From an uncultured bacterium (GTDB taxonomy: Bacteria > Cyanobacteriota > Vampirovibrionia > Gastranaerophilales > Gastranaerophilaceae): a stretch of DNA of 5,657 nt. This document shows, in pieces, positions 1-5,640 of this stretch; the first letter of the stretch is position 1, and every line of letters starts with the position of its first letter. Where the stretch lies: contig USCK01000122.1 in NCBI GenBank assembly GCA_900553205.1, positions 1-5,657 on the forward strand, written 5' to 3'. The notes beneath the pieces are model-generated. The model saw nothing but the letters and a program-made list of their open reading frames with translations, searched no databases and was not told the origin of the DNA. Both the position numbers and the translations under genes were made by a program.

Positions 1-549
1 TTCTAAAATTTTATTTACTGCGTTTTCTACAGTATCATTGACGATAATATAATCGTATTGCTTAGAGTTCTCAAGCTCGGATTTTACACATTTTAATCTC
101 TTTTGGATAGCTTCTTCTGTTTCTGTGTGACGACCTCTAAGACGAGCTTCTAATTCTTCCAGAGAAGGTGGGGCTATAAATATTAAAAGAGCCTCTGGCA
201 TTTTTTCTTTTATTTGCAAAGCTCCTTGAGTATCAATCTCTAGCAAAACATTTTTATTATTATTAAGGCAATCCTCAACATATGATTTTTTAGTGCCATA
301 ACAATTCCCAGAGAACTCTGCCCATTCCAAGAAATCCTCATTTGCTACTGATTTATCGAATTCTTCTTTTGTTAGGAAGAAATAATTAACTCCATGCTCT
401 TCGCCTTCTCGTTTTCCTCTTGTTGTACAAGATATTGAAAGGTTTAAATTAGGGCATTTTTGTAAAAGGGACTTTATAACAGTTCCTTTGCCGACTCCTG
501 AAGAACCAGAGATTACCAATAATTTTGTTTTATTTTGTGACTCGTTCAT
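1..549 (-). CDS. gmk: Guanylate kinase (GMP kinase), 3' end cut by window edge
   Basis: Phosphorylates GMP (and dGMP) to GDP with ATP in the cytoplasm, an essential step of guanine nucleotide synthesis and recycling. The 183 visible codons run without a stop to base 1; bacterial Gmk is usually about 185-210 residues, so only a short C-terminal piece is missing. Visible motifs: P-loop GSSGVGKGT (residues 15-23); the GMP-binding stretch CTTRGKREGEEHGVNYFF (41-58) with Arg44; LEWAEFSGNCYGT (74-86) with Glu74 and Tyr84; LLEIDTQGA (102-110), the Walker-B-like segment with Asp106; and the LID segment RLRGRHTETEE (136-146) with its arginines. His141 sits where many homologues have Gly, a minor variation. 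The ATG at 549-547 puts the P-loop at the usual distance from the N-terminus. It lies 11 bases after the decarboxylase stop codon with no Shine-Dalgarno sequence. Identification is by recognised motifs and is very secure. Confidence 0.97.
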   Translation of the reverse strand, partial: MNESQNKTKLLVISGSSGVGKGTVIKSLLQKCPNLNLSISCTTRGKREGEEHGVNYFFLTKEEFDKSVANEDFLEWAEFSGNCYGTKKSYVEDCLNNNKNVLLEIDTQGALQIKEKMPEALLIFIAPPSLEELEARLRGRHTETEEAIQKRLKCVKSELENSKQYDYIIVNDTVENAVNKILE

Positions 550-557
550 TTTATTGA

Positions 558-586
558 ATTTTAACTAAAACTAGAAGCTTTTTCAA
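558..586 (-). promoter_or_regulatory. Candidate gmk promoter inside the 3' end of the decarboxylase gene
   Basis: Reading the minus strand, TTGAAA (581-586) is followed after exactly 17 bases by TAAAAT (558-563). Each matches five of six bases of the sigma-70 consensus. Transcription would start near 551-552, two or three bases before the gmk ATG at 549, giving an almost leaderless message, which fits the absence of a Shine-Dalgarno site. The sequence also encodes the last decarboxylase residues and is AT-rich, so a chance match is possible. Confidence 0.4.
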
Positions 587-2213
587 CCTTTTGTTTATTC
601 TTTAATCTTTCAATAGTTTTAGCAGTGATAAATGGTAAATCCATTTTTTCTGTAAATATTTCAATGTAGCACATTTTATCTTGATGTTCAGCCAATTTCA
701 AAGCTGTATCAAACTCTTTGTCTGTTGAAGCTTGAGCTATCCAAATATCACCTGCAAACAATTCAGGAAGTTTTGCATAATTCCAGTCTGCAATTTCGTT
801 GAAGGAATCATTTGGGTCATTTGATAAAATTCTTTCTATTGTATAGCCTGAATTATTCAAAACAATAACGATTGGTTTAAGACCTCTTCTCATCATATTC
901 CCGATTTCCATAGCAGTTAATTGATGAGAGCCTTCGCCAGTGAACAATATTGTTCTTCTTGATTTATCAGCCATACAACCACCCATGGATGCTGGTGTAG
1001 CCCAACCTATTGAACCCCATAGAGTTTGAGTATTTGCAATAACATTCTTTGGTAATTTCATACCTGCAAACCCATGCATAATAATACCGGTTTCAATGAA
1101 TAACAAATCATCTTCTTTAAAGAATTCTTGTAATCTTGGATAGATGTATTCAGAAGTTAATTTCTCATTTTTGATAACAGAAGGTTTGTAACCTGTATCA
1201 GTTACCATAATGTTATTAGAACGAGGATTAACTGAGTCTGTTAATCTCTCCAAAACATCATTCATATAAATATTTTCGTATTTTTTATGATTGATTACAG
1301 AATAAGTTCCGTATATAGCGATATAATCTTCGGTTTTGTATGGTAAAGCAAACCCGAAGGAATTTAAGTCACTGTATATTGTTCCTACAGATATTGCACA
1401 ATCGCTTTCTGTAAGATATTTGTATGCTGTTTCGTTTCCAAATTTACCGAGAAAAGTTCCTAAGTAATTAGGTGTATCAAAATCTATAATCCCTGCACCC
1501 ATAAGCAAATTACTTGCAGGAATACAAGTTTTTTCTGCAAAAGTTCTGTATTCATCTTCTGCCAAAAATCGTTTAATTAAAGTGTCACCAATTATAACAG
1601 GAGATTTTGATGCGTTAATCATTGCAGTTGCTTTGTCGATAAACTCATCAAGATTCGTTTTATCACTTTGTACAGTTTTAACTTCTTGCATAGAATTAAT
1701 TTCTAATTCTGTTATATCCATTGGAATTGCTAAATAAACCGGACGTTTAGTAGTTTTAAATACATTTATAATTCTATCTATTTCTGATTTAGCATTTTCT
1801 TTTGTCAAAAATGCAGTAGATTCAACAACTGGTTCAAAAGCTTTTTCAAAAACATAATAATCAGGGTGTTGAAAATTATGATGCAATAATATTTTGTTTT
1901 CAATGTTATTTGTTGTCGGAACACCAACAATATGGATAACAGGAATATTTTCTGCATAACTTCCTGCTATTGCATTCATAGCGCTAAGTTCACCAACACC
2001 AAAAGTCGTAACAACAGCACCATAACCTTTTACTCTGGCATAACCATCTGCTACATAACCTGCGTTTAATTCGTTTGAACAACCAATCCATTTCGCTTGT
2101 TCATTATCTTCAATCGCATATAAAATGTTGAAGTTGTAATCACCCGGAAGTCCAAAAAACTCCGTAATCCCTAGATTTACTAATGTTTTTATTAAATAAT
2201 CTGCTACTTTCAT
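561..2213 (-). CDS. Thiamine-diphosphate 2-keto acid decarboxylase (pyruvate/indolepyruvate decarboxylase family)
   Basis: Non-oxidative decarboxylation of a 2-keto acid to an aldehyde and CO2 in the cytoplasm, with ThDP and Mg2+. At 550 residues it has the full family length and three-domain order: ThDP pyrimidine-binding domain (about 1-170), central domain (about 185-345) and pyrophosphate-binding domain (about 355-540). Residues matching the catalytic set of Zymomonas pyruvate decarboxylase are present: Asp25 in GLPGDYN, Glu48 in CSNEL, the HH pair 111-112, and Glu460 in NNSGYTIE. The cofactor motif begins GEGS (426-429) where the family usually has GDGS, so the acidic metal ligand is Glu427; the Asn pair 453-454 is kept. 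Whether pyruvate, indolepyruvate or a branched-chain keto acid is the substrate cannot be read from sequence. Products would be acetaldehyde (leading to ethanol), indole acetaldehyde or fusel aldehydes respectively. The ATG is forced, because an in-frame TAA lies at 2226-2228 with no other usual start between. No Shine-Dalgarno site is seen. It is divergent from a TrmB-type regulator and directly upstream of gmk. Confidence 0.93.
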   Translation of the reverse strand: MKVADYLIKTLVNLGITEFFGLPGDYNFNILYAIEDNEQAKWIGCSNELNAGYVADGYARVKGYGAVVTTFGVGELSAMNAIAGSYAENIPVIHIVGVPTTNNIENKILLHHNFQHPDYYVFEKAFEPVVESTAFLTKENAKSEIDRIINVFKTTKRPVYLAIPMDITELEINSMQEVKTVQSDKTNLDEFIDKATAMINASKSPVIIGDTLIKRFLAEDEYRTFAEKTCIPASNLLMGAGIIDFDTPNYLGTFLGKFGNETAYKYLTESDCAISVGTIYSDLNSFGFALPYKTEDYIAIYGTYSVINHKKYENIYMNDVLERLTDSVNPRSNNIMVTDTGYKPSVIKNEKLTSEYIYPRLQEFFKEDDLLFIETGIIMHGFAGMKLPKNVIANTQTLWGSIGWATPASMGGCMADKSRRTILFTGEGSHQLTAMEIGNMMRRGLKPIVIVLNNSGYTIERILSNDPNDSFNEIADWNYAKLPELFAGDIWIAQASTDKEFDTALKLAEHQDKMCYIEIFTEKMDLPFITAKTIERLKNKQKVEKASSFS

Positions 2214-2224
2214 AATAATTATAT

Positions 2225-2233
2225 ATTATCACA
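2225..2233 (-). promoter_or_regulatory. Candidate proximal extended -10 promoter for the decarboxylase gene
   Basis: The minus strand reads TGTGATAAT, which is the TG-n-hexamer form of an extended -10 with five of six bases matching TATAAT. No good -35 lies at 16-18 bases. Initiation would fall near 2218-2219, about five bases before the ATG at 2213, giving a near-leaderless message. It may be an alternative to the distal promoter at 2252-2280. Confidence 0.35.
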
Positions 2234-2234
2234 G

Positions 2235-2245
2235 ACAAAATTTGT
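2235..2245. promoter_or_regulatory. Small inverted repeat ACAAA-A-TTTGT near the predicted decarboxylase transcription start
   Basis: Perfect five-base arms (2235-2239 and 2241-2245) flank a single central A. Its edge coincides with the start point expected from the distal decarboxylase promoter. It could be a regulator site, but a dyad this short and AT-rich is weak evidence by itself. Confidence 0.25.
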
Positions 2246-2251
2246 ATTTAT

Positions 2252-2280
2252 ATTATCTTAATAACTTAGATAAATCTCAA
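2252..2280 (-). promoter_or_regulatory. Candidate distal promoter of the decarboxylase gene
   Basis: On the minus strand TTGAGA (2275-2280) and GATAAT (2252-2257) are separated by exactly 17 bases, and each matches the sigma-70 consensus at five of six positions. Initiation is predicted near 2245, giving a leader of about 32 AT-rich bases without a Shine-Dalgarno sequence. This is the best -35/-10 pair in the divergent region. Confidence 0.55.
2253..2273. promoter_or_regulatory. Inverted repeat TTATCT-N9-AGATAA, candidate operator
   Basis: Perfect six-base arms at 2253-2258 and 2268-2273 with a nine-base centre form a 21-base dyad. It covers most of the spacer and five bases of the -10 of the distal decarboxylase promoter, and ends 28 bases before the regulator start codon. 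Protein bound here would block the decarboxylase promoter and could affect the regulator's own promoter. TrmB-family proteins are winged-helix regulators that bind dyad sites, so the neighbouring regulator is the natural candidate. Binding is inferred, not shown. Confidence 0.45.
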
Positions 2281-2286
2281 AAATTA

Positions 2287-2295
2287 TGTTAGTAT
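2287..2295 (+). promoter_or_regulatory. Candidate extended -10 promoter of the TrmB-type regulator gene
   Basis: The plus strand reads TGTTAGTAT: a TG one base upstream of TAGTAT, which matches four of six bases of TATAAT. No convincing -35 is seen. Transcription would begin at about 2301-2303, at the start codon itself, giving a leaderless mRNA. An overlapping alternative hexamer TATATT is at 2293-2298. Confidence 0.3.
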
Positions 2296-2301
2296 ATTGC
2301 T

Positions 2302-3120
2302 ATGGAAAAATTGATAGACAATCTTAAAGAACTAGGGCTTAACACATACGAATCAAAGGTTTATATTGCGTTATTAAAGAAAAACCCTGCAACAGGATAT
2401 GAAATTAGCAAAATTGCAAATATTCCTCAAGCTAGAACTTATGACACATTAAAGACTTTGGCCTTTAAAAAAATAGTTGTAGCAACAAACTCAAAACCTG
2501 TTGAATACTCACCTATAAAACCTAAAGAATTAACTAAAAGATTCAAACGAAAAATGGCATCTACTATAGATTATTTAGAAAACCATTTACCAGAAGTAAA
2601 GGACAATTATAACGAACCAATACTGTCTATATTTGGTACAACTAATATTCAACAAAAAATTATAGAAATTCTTCGTTCTGCAGAAAAAGAAATTTATCTT
2701 GAAATTTGGTCAAAAGATTTTGATTTCATAGAAGAAGAATTAAAAAATGCATATAACAGAAATGTCGAAATTAGAATTGTTGGTTATGACAACCTAAAAA
2801 CCAACTTTGGACTTGTTTATGAACACCCTTTTTCTAAAAACATTGAAAACCATCTTGAAGGAAGAATGATTGCACTAGCTGTCGATTCTAAAGAAGGTGT
2901 TGTCGGCAAAATATTTTCACAAAAATCAAATTCTACCAGTATTTTATGGACACAAAACGAAAATTTTCTTTTTCTGATAAAAGAATTTATTGTGCATGAT
3001 ATGTACTTATTAGATGTACAAACAAACTTGCTTGACGAAATGAAATACACTTATGGCAAAGGCTTGAAGCATCTACACGACAAGATTTTAGGCTCTAACA
3101 ATATTTATAATATTAAATAA
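2302..3120 (+). CDS. TrmB-family winged-helix transcriptional regulator
   Basis: Predicted cytoplasmic DNA-binding regulator of 272 residues. The N-terminal part (about 1-80) is a winged helix-turn-helix with the typical TrmB start: LKELGLNTYESKVYIALLK (8-26), then TGYEISKIANIPQARTYDTLKTL (31-53) as the DNA-reading helices, and the wing at VEYSPIKP (67-74). A charged helical linker (75-100) probably mediates dimerisation. Residues about 105-245 match the C-terminal phospholipase-D-like TrmB effector domain (EKEIYLEIWSKDF at 128-140, VEIRIVGYD at 155-163), which in characterised archaeal members senses a small molecule, often a sugar. No catalytic HKD motif is visible, as expected for a regulatory version. 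The ATG is forced because an in-frame TAG lies at 2290-2292 and the next Met is residue 85. No Shine-Dalgarno site is present. Being divergent from the decarboxylase makes that gene and itself the likely targets (inference). The ligand is unknown. Confidence 0.88.
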   Translation: MEKLIDNLKELGLNTYESKVYIALLKKNPATGYEISKIANIPQARTYDTLKTLAFKKIVVATNSKPVEYSPIKPKELTKRFKRKMASTIDYLENHLPEVKDNYNEPILSIFGTTNIQQKIIEILRSAEKEIYLEIWSKDFDFIEEELKNAYNRNVEIRIVGYDNLKTNFGLVYEHPFSKNIENHLEGRMIALAVDSKEGVVGKIFSQKSNSTSILWTQNENFLFLIKEFIVHDMYLLDVQTNLLDEMKYTYGKGLKHLHDKILGSNNIYNIK

Positions 3121-3586
3121 AAGGTCTTAAAATCATCGGTATAAGTTCGTCTATCAAAGATATGAAAAATACGATAAACATAATTATCGCAAATATTTTT
3201 TGCATATCAGAGAATAAAAATTCTTTTTTATTCTTTCTCATATCTTCAATACCGTTATGCTCCATTTTGAAAGGTTGTACAGGTAGTTGTTTTTCAATTT
3301 CCTCTAAAACTTTGGCAAACTTAACTTTGATAAGCAGGTTGTAAGAATCCATATTCAACCACCATAAAATACAAACACCCATACCAACTATAGAAAATAT
3401 AAATGGTAAAGAAAGTGCATATACAAATATGACATTTTTAGAAAGATTAACCAATAGTAACAATACAATTACTAAAACCATATAAAAACGGTTTACACCA
3501 AAACTTCTTTTTATAAAACTATCTTTTTGTTCTGCATATAACTTATATTGTTGCATAACAAGGTTTAATCTTTCAGATTCGTACAT
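3113..3586 (-). CDS. Small multi-pass membrane protein, RipA-family-like
   Basis: 157-residue predicted inner-membrane protein of unknown activity. Hydrophobic segments are at about 34-49, 52-77 and 129-147. An amphipathic charged segment of about 50 residues between the second and third is probably cytoplasmic. From memory of the family, the N-terminal QQYKLYAEQKDSF (12-24) and the post-membrane WWLNMDSYNLLIKVKFAKVLEEIEKQLPVQPF (residues 75-106; key residues WW, SY, KF, EIEKQLP, PF) resemble proteins annotated as RipA-family octameric membrane proteins. These are named after Francisella RipA, an inner-membrane protein needed for intracellular growth, and their biochemical role is unclear. 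The start at 3586 is fixed by AAGGA eight bases upstream. The gene begins 14 bases after the ftsH stop and is very likely co-transcribed with it, so a role as FtsH partner, modulator or substrate is possible (inference). Its last 8 bases overlap the convergent regulator gene. The gene is clearly coding; the family call is moderately sure. Confidence 0.75.
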   Translation of the reverse strand: MYESERLNLVMQQYKLYAEQKDSFIKRSFGVNRFYMVLVIVLLLLVNLSKNVIFVYALSLPFIFSIVGMGVCILWWLNMDSYNLLIKVKFAKVLEEIEKQLPVQPFKMEHNGIEDMRKNKKEFLFSDMQKIFAIIMFIVFFISLIDELIPMILRPFI

Positions 3587-3594
3587 AAATATTA

Positions 3595-3599
3595 TCCTT
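3595..3599 (-). promoter_or_regulatory. Ribosome binding site of the RipA-like gene
   Basis: AAGGA on the minus strand, eight bases before the ATG at 3586, lies within the 14-base gap after the ftsH stop codon. It supports this start over the internal Met at residue 11 and supports translation from the ftsH transcript. Confidence 0.7.
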
Positions 3600-3600
3600 C

Positions 3601-5478
3601 CTAATAATTATTTCTGCGATTATAAACTTCATTCATCAATTCATCAAAATCTTTTTCATCAAGAGTTTCTCTTTCTAGCAACGATTTTGAAATAAATTCT
3701 AACATATCACGATTTTCTGATAATAAGTGTTTTGCAATATCATATCTTTCATCAATAATGCGTTTAACTTCTTTATCTATATCAGCCGCAATTTCTTCTG
3801 AGAAGTTTCTTGTATGACCAAAATCACGTCCCATAAACACATGTTCTTCAGATTTGCCATAGGTTAAGTTACCCATTTTGTCACTCATACCGTATGCAGT
3901 AACCATTTTTCGTGCGATATCAGAAACTTTTTCAAGGTCATTAGATGCACCTGTAGTTACAGAATCACTACCATATATAATTTCTTCAGCAACTCTACCA
4001 CCCAATGTCATTGTAATCCTATCTAACAACTGAGATTTTTTCATTGTTAAATAATCTTTTTCAGGCAATGTCATAGTAATACCAAGAGCCATACCTCTAG
4101 GTATTATAGAAACTTTATGTAGAGGGTCACAGTTATCAAGAAGTTTTGCTAATAAAGCATGACCGACTTCGTGATAAGCAGTGTTTGTTTTTTCTTCTTC
4201 TGAAATAATACGACTTTTCTTTTCAGGTCCAGCCATAACTTTATCAATAGCTTCTTCCAAATCCTGCATTGTTATTTCTGTTTGGTCATGTCGTGCGGCT
4301 AACAAAGCTGCCTCATTAAGCAAGTTTTGTAAATCTGCACCTGTAAAACCAGGGGTTCTCTTTGCTAATATTTTCAAATCAACTTCTGATGCTAAAGGTT
4401 TGTTTGTCGCATGGACATTTAAAATTTGTTCTCTACCTAAAATGTCAGGCTTATTTATCACTATTTGTCTATCAAAACGACCTGGTCTTAATAACGCATT
4501 ATCTAAAATGTCAGGTCTGTTTGTAGCTGCGATAACTATAATGTTTGTATTTTTATCAAACCCGTCCATCTCAACAAGTAATTGATTAAGAGTTTGTTCA
4601 CGTTCATCGTGTCCACCACCAAGACCAGCACCACGTTGACGACCAACGGCATCTATTTCATCAATAAATATAATACAAGGTTGATGCTTTTTTGCTTGGT
4701 CAAACAAATCTCTTACACGACTAGCACCAACACCAACAAACATTTCAACAAAATCTGAACCACTTATTGAGAAAAATGGAACACCAGCTTCTCCAGCAAC
4801 AGCTTTTGCCATAAGAGTTTTACCAGTACCGGGAGCACCAACTAAAAGTACACCTTTTGGTATTTTTGCACCTAACTTAAGATATTTTTCACCATGCTTT
4901 AAGAAATCAACAATTTCTTCAAGTTCTTTCTTTTCTTCGTCTATACCTGCAACATCGTCAAAAGTTGTTTTTACCTTACTATCTAATAGCATTTTAGCCT
5001 TGCTTTTACCAAAAGACATGGCTTGAGAACCACCAGCTTGAATACTTTTGGCCATTACAACTAAAAATATAATAAATAATAAAGGCAACACTAATGAACC
5101 AAAAATATTTATCATTTGAGAAGATTCACTAGGCTTTTTGACACTTATATTAACTTTTGCAAGTTCTAATTTTTTCATAATATCAGAATTTTGAGGAATC
5201 AAAACATGGTACTGTAAAGTAGGAGAAGTCTTAGAAACCCCGTATAAAGGATTAACCTGTTGAGTTTTAGTAGGAACTTCTTGCTTAGTTGGTAGAGCAA
5301 GAAGTGAATCTTTATCCATTTGAACACTCTTAATTTCTCCAACTTGAAGTTTTTGCACAAACTCAGTATAAGTTAATTCTTTTGTATTTGTAGTTGGCCC
5401 GCTAAAAAGCATTGAAACAAATGCAAGAACCATAACACCTAAAATAACATACATGCCAACGGATTGACTTTTATTCAT
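3601..5478 (-). CDS. ftsH: ATP-dependent zinc metalloprotease FtsH
   Basis: Membrane-anchored hexameric AAA+ protease that extracts and degrades misfolded membrane proteins and selected regulators. At 625 residues it has normal length. Order: short cytoplasmic N-terminus; first membrane segment 8-25; extracytoplasmic domain about 27-122; second membrane segment 124-144; AAA domain from about 172; peptidase domain from about 425. Visible motifs: Walker A GAPGTGKT (214-221), pore loop MFVGVG (246-251), Walker B IIFIDEID (269-276), second region of homology TNRPDILDNALLRPGRFDR (319-337) with the arginine fingers, zinc site HEVGH (436-440) and probable third zinc ligand Asp514 in GASNDLE. HEVGH differs from the usual HEAGH only at a non-ligand position. 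The C-terminal tail is short and charged. I chose the ATG at 5478 rather than the in-frame GTG at 5484, because GAGGAG at 5484-5489 is five bases before the ATG and overlaps the GTG. It is the first gene of a likely operon with the RipA-like gene and is divergent from a tRNA gene. Confidence 0.98.
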   Translation of the reverse strand: MNKSQSVGMYVILGVMVLAFVSMLFSGPTTNTKELTYTEFVQKLQVGEIKSVQMDKDSLLALPTKQEVPTKTQQVNPLYGVSKTSPTLQYHVLIPQNSDIMKKLELAKVNISVKKPSESSQMINIFGSLVLPLLFIIFLVVMAKSIQAGGSQAMSFGKSKAKMLLDSKVKTTFDDVAGIDEEKKELEEIVDFLKHGEKYLKLGAKIPKGVLLVGAPGTGKTLMAKAVAGEAGVPFFSISGSDFVEMFVGVGASRVRDLFDQAKKHQPCIIFIDEIDAVGRQRGAGLGGGHDEREQTLNQLLVEMDGFDKNTNIIVIAATNRPDILDNALLRPGRFDRQIVINKPDILGREQILNVHATNKPLASEVDLKILAKRTPGFTGADLQNLLNEAALLAARHDQTEITMQDLEEAIDKVMAGPEKKSRIISEEEKTNTAYHEVGHALLAKLLDNCDPLHKVSIIPRGMALGITMTLPEKDYLTMKKSQLLDRITMTLGGRVAEEIIYGSDSVTTGASNDLEKVSDIARKMVTAYGMSDKMGNLTYGKSEEHVFMGRDFGHTRNFSEEIAADIDKEVKRIIDERYDIAKHLLSENRDMLEFISKSLLERETLDEKDFDELMNEVYNRRNNY

Positions 5479-5483
5479 AAGCA

Positions 5484-5489
5484 CTCCTC
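5484..5489 (-). promoter_or_regulatory. Ribosome binding site that sets the ftsH start
   Basis: Strong GAGGAG on the minus strand, five bases before the ATG at 5478-5476. An in-frame GTG at 5484-5482 overlaps it by one base and cannot use it, so the two-residue-longer reading is rejected. Confidence 0.85.
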
Positions 5490-5509
5490 ATAAATATATT
5501 TACTCTATG

Positions 5510-5535
5510 AGTATAACAAAAACATATAAATTATA
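5510..5535 (-). promoter_or_regulatory. Candidate ftsH promoter elements
   Basis: Two possible -10 elements precede ftsH on the minus strand: an extended form TGTTATACT (5510-5518; TATACT matches five of six) and, further upstream, a perfect TATAAT (5530-5535). Neither has a good -35 at 16-18 bases. The first would start transcription near 5503, leaving a leader of about 25 bases containing the GAGGAG site. I see no heat-shock inverted repeat (CIRCE-type) here. Confidence 0.45.
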
Positions 5536-5564
5536 GTAGTTTGAAAAAATAAAATAAAAAACAC

Positions 5565-5592
5565 TTTACAAAAAAAAATCACCATGTACAAT
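5565..5592 (+). promoter_or_regulatory. Candidate tRNA promoter
   Basis: TTTACA (5565-5570) and TACAAT (5587-5592) are separated by 16 bases and each matches five of six consensus positions. Transcription would begin near 5599, about 42 bases before the mature tRNA 5' end. It is back to back with the ftsH promoter elements. Confidence 0.6.
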
Positions 5593-5598
5593 AATAAA

Positions 5599-5624
5599 TG
5601 TGGTCGGAAGAAAAACCGATTGCA
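5599..5624 (+). other. Predicted hairpin in the 5' leader of the tRNA precursor
   Basis: Bases 5599-5607 can pair with 5616-5624 to give a nine-base-pair RNA stem (six Watson-Crick pairs and three consecutive G-U wobbles), with an eight-base A-rich loop AAGAAAAA. The stem begins at the predicted transcription start and ends 16 bases before the tRNA. It may protect or position the leader before RNase P cleavage. No U-run follows, so it is not a typical terminator. An alternative pairing TGGTC (5601-5605) with GACCA (5625-5629) competes with it. Confidence 0.35.
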
Positions 5625-5640
5625 GACCAAAAACTCGAAT

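Larger units (their letters stand above)
2222..2257. repeat. Nine-base direct repeat TATATTATC in the divergent control region
   Basis: TATATTATC occurs at 2222-2230 and again at 2249-2257, 27 bases apart start to start. On the minus strand both copies read GATAATATA and each contains the -10-like hexamer GATAAT. The repeat therefore either reflects two tandem promoters for the decarboxylase gene or a repeated regulator half-site. A further GATAA, on the plus strand, occurs at 2269-2273. AT-rich composition makes some of this expected by chance. Confidence 0.45.

Noticed and set aside
2214..2229. AT palindromic run next to the decarboxylase start
   Set aside because: Low-complexity A/T sequence where self-complementarity is expected by chance.
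2817..3050. 77-codon open frame on the minus strand inside the regulator gene
   Set aside because: Antisense to the TrmB C-terminal domain, no ribosome site and a Cys/Phe/Ser-rich translation typical of a shadow frame.
3100..3114. Dyad AATATT-TAT-AATATT at the end of the regulator gene as a terminator
   Set aside because: The stem is only A/T pairs and no U-run is tied to a stable hairpin; it also encodes the last regulator residues.
3162..3344. 60-codon open frame on the plus strand opposite the RipA-like gene
   Set aside because: Antisense to a well-supported membrane protein gene with a good ribosome site; no independent support.
4438..4515. Repeated CTAAAATGTCAGG at about 4437-4449 and 4503-4515 suggesting a direct repeat element
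   Set aside because: Both copies encode the PDIL residues of conserved FtsH segments (RPDILDN and KPDILGR), so coding constraint explains the similarity.
4181..4585. 134-codon open frame on the plus strand inside ftsH
   Set aside because: Lies opposite the conserved FtsH AAA domain; low-complexity Ser/Phe-rich translation with no recognisable motif, a shadow of the real gene.
5482..5484. GTG at 5484 as the ftsH start
   Set aside because: It overlaps the GAGGAG ribosome site, which is correctly spaced for the ATG at 5478.
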